From NCBI GenBank assembly GCA_020630355.1, contig JAHDBO010000004.1, forward strand, positions 1 to 23,035: 23,035 bases of DNA, written 5' to 3'. The position numbers and the translations under genes are program-made. The DNA comes from Saprospiraceae bacterium. GTDB lineage: Bacteria; Bacteroidota; Bacteroidia; Chitinophagales; Saprospiraceae. The notes below the pieces were generated by a model that had not been told where the DNA came from, searched no databases, and was given only the letters and a program-made list of their open reading frames with translations. Of the stretch, positions 22,996 to 23,035 are shown one piece after another; within the stretch, counting starts at the first letter, position 1; each line of letters begins with the position of its first letter.

Positions 22996-23035
22996 ACGAA
23001 AGCCAGCCTTTTCTAGCACTTTCTTTGGAGTGCCA
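22978..23035 (-). CDS. possible 3' end of a GNAT-type acetyltransferase gene, 5' end outside window
   Basis: The only minus-strand frame open at the right edge reads GTPKKVLEKAGFRKTVNG and then TGA at 22980-22978. The segment S/T-x-x-VLEKAGF is typical of the C-terminal helix and strand of GNAT N-acetyltransferases, where residues of this kind contact CoA and begin the last strands. Only 18 codons are visible, so the family call is tentative. The last few codons (TVNG and the stop) lie inside the heptad array, so the repeat sets the C-terminus; most GNAT proteins continue further after this motif, which suggests the end was replaced when the array arose. The gene would converge on the glycosyltransferase. 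Confidence 0.4.
   Translation of the reverse strand, partial: GTPKKVLEKAGFRKTVNG

Overview
The window looks like a chromosomal segment of a low-GC member of the phylum Bacteroidota, perhaps class Saprospiria. The phylum call rests on four things: DUF4270, DUF3108 and GDYXXLXY-type proteins; a half-length glycogen-synthase-like gene next to DUF4270, glmS and panC; start codons without Shine-Dalgarno sequences; and promoters of the TTTG-N19-TAnnTTTG type, the best at 10162-10192. The class guess is only an inference from protein flavour. No rRNA, tRNA, integrase, transposase or CRISPR array was seen. Apart from the repeat at the right edge, nothing suggests a mobile island.

Layout. 1-146: possible C-terminal end of a rightward gene. 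285-4511 (minus strand): glgA-like gene, DUF4270 lipoprotein and glmS, probably one transcription unit. 4726-5571 (plus): panC, whose end overlaps by 6 bp that of a convergent sugar-nucleotide reductase-like gene (5566-6438, minus). 6439-6775: AT-rich regulatory region with an imperfect 27-bp palindrome, helically spaced AAACATT repeats and a plausible recA promoter. 6776-7831: recA, closed by a two-way terminator that lies partly inside the end of cmk. 7877-10136 (minus): a 504-residue helical protein of unknown function, then cmk, from one clear promoter. 10478-11257 (minus): mazG, divergent from a small four-cysteine NqrM-like membrane protein and a coupled unknown gene (11346-11971). 12129-13908: two tandem secreted paralogues of unknown function. 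14128-17032: three genes joined by ATGA overlaps (DUF2157 membrane protein, GDYXXLXY protein, two-TM RCK potassium channel). 17144-18010: DUF3108. 18122-21959: two tandem long-chain acyl-CoA synthetases. 22082-22840: WaaE-like family 2 glycosyltransferase. 22840-22995: an inverted array of 7-bp repeats touching the ends of the glycosyltransferase and of a partial leftward gene that may be a GNAT acetyltransferase.

Most of the genes are housekeeping: amino-sugar supply, pantothenate, nucleotide metabolism, recombination, fatty-acid activation and envelope glycosylation. I did not find a clear new defence or mobile system. The least explained parts are the tandem secreted family with its SCxxGCxxxHxWSFKV signature, the heptad foldback, the glycogen-synthase homologue lacking the sugar-nucleotide loop, the three-gene channel operon, and the recA control region.
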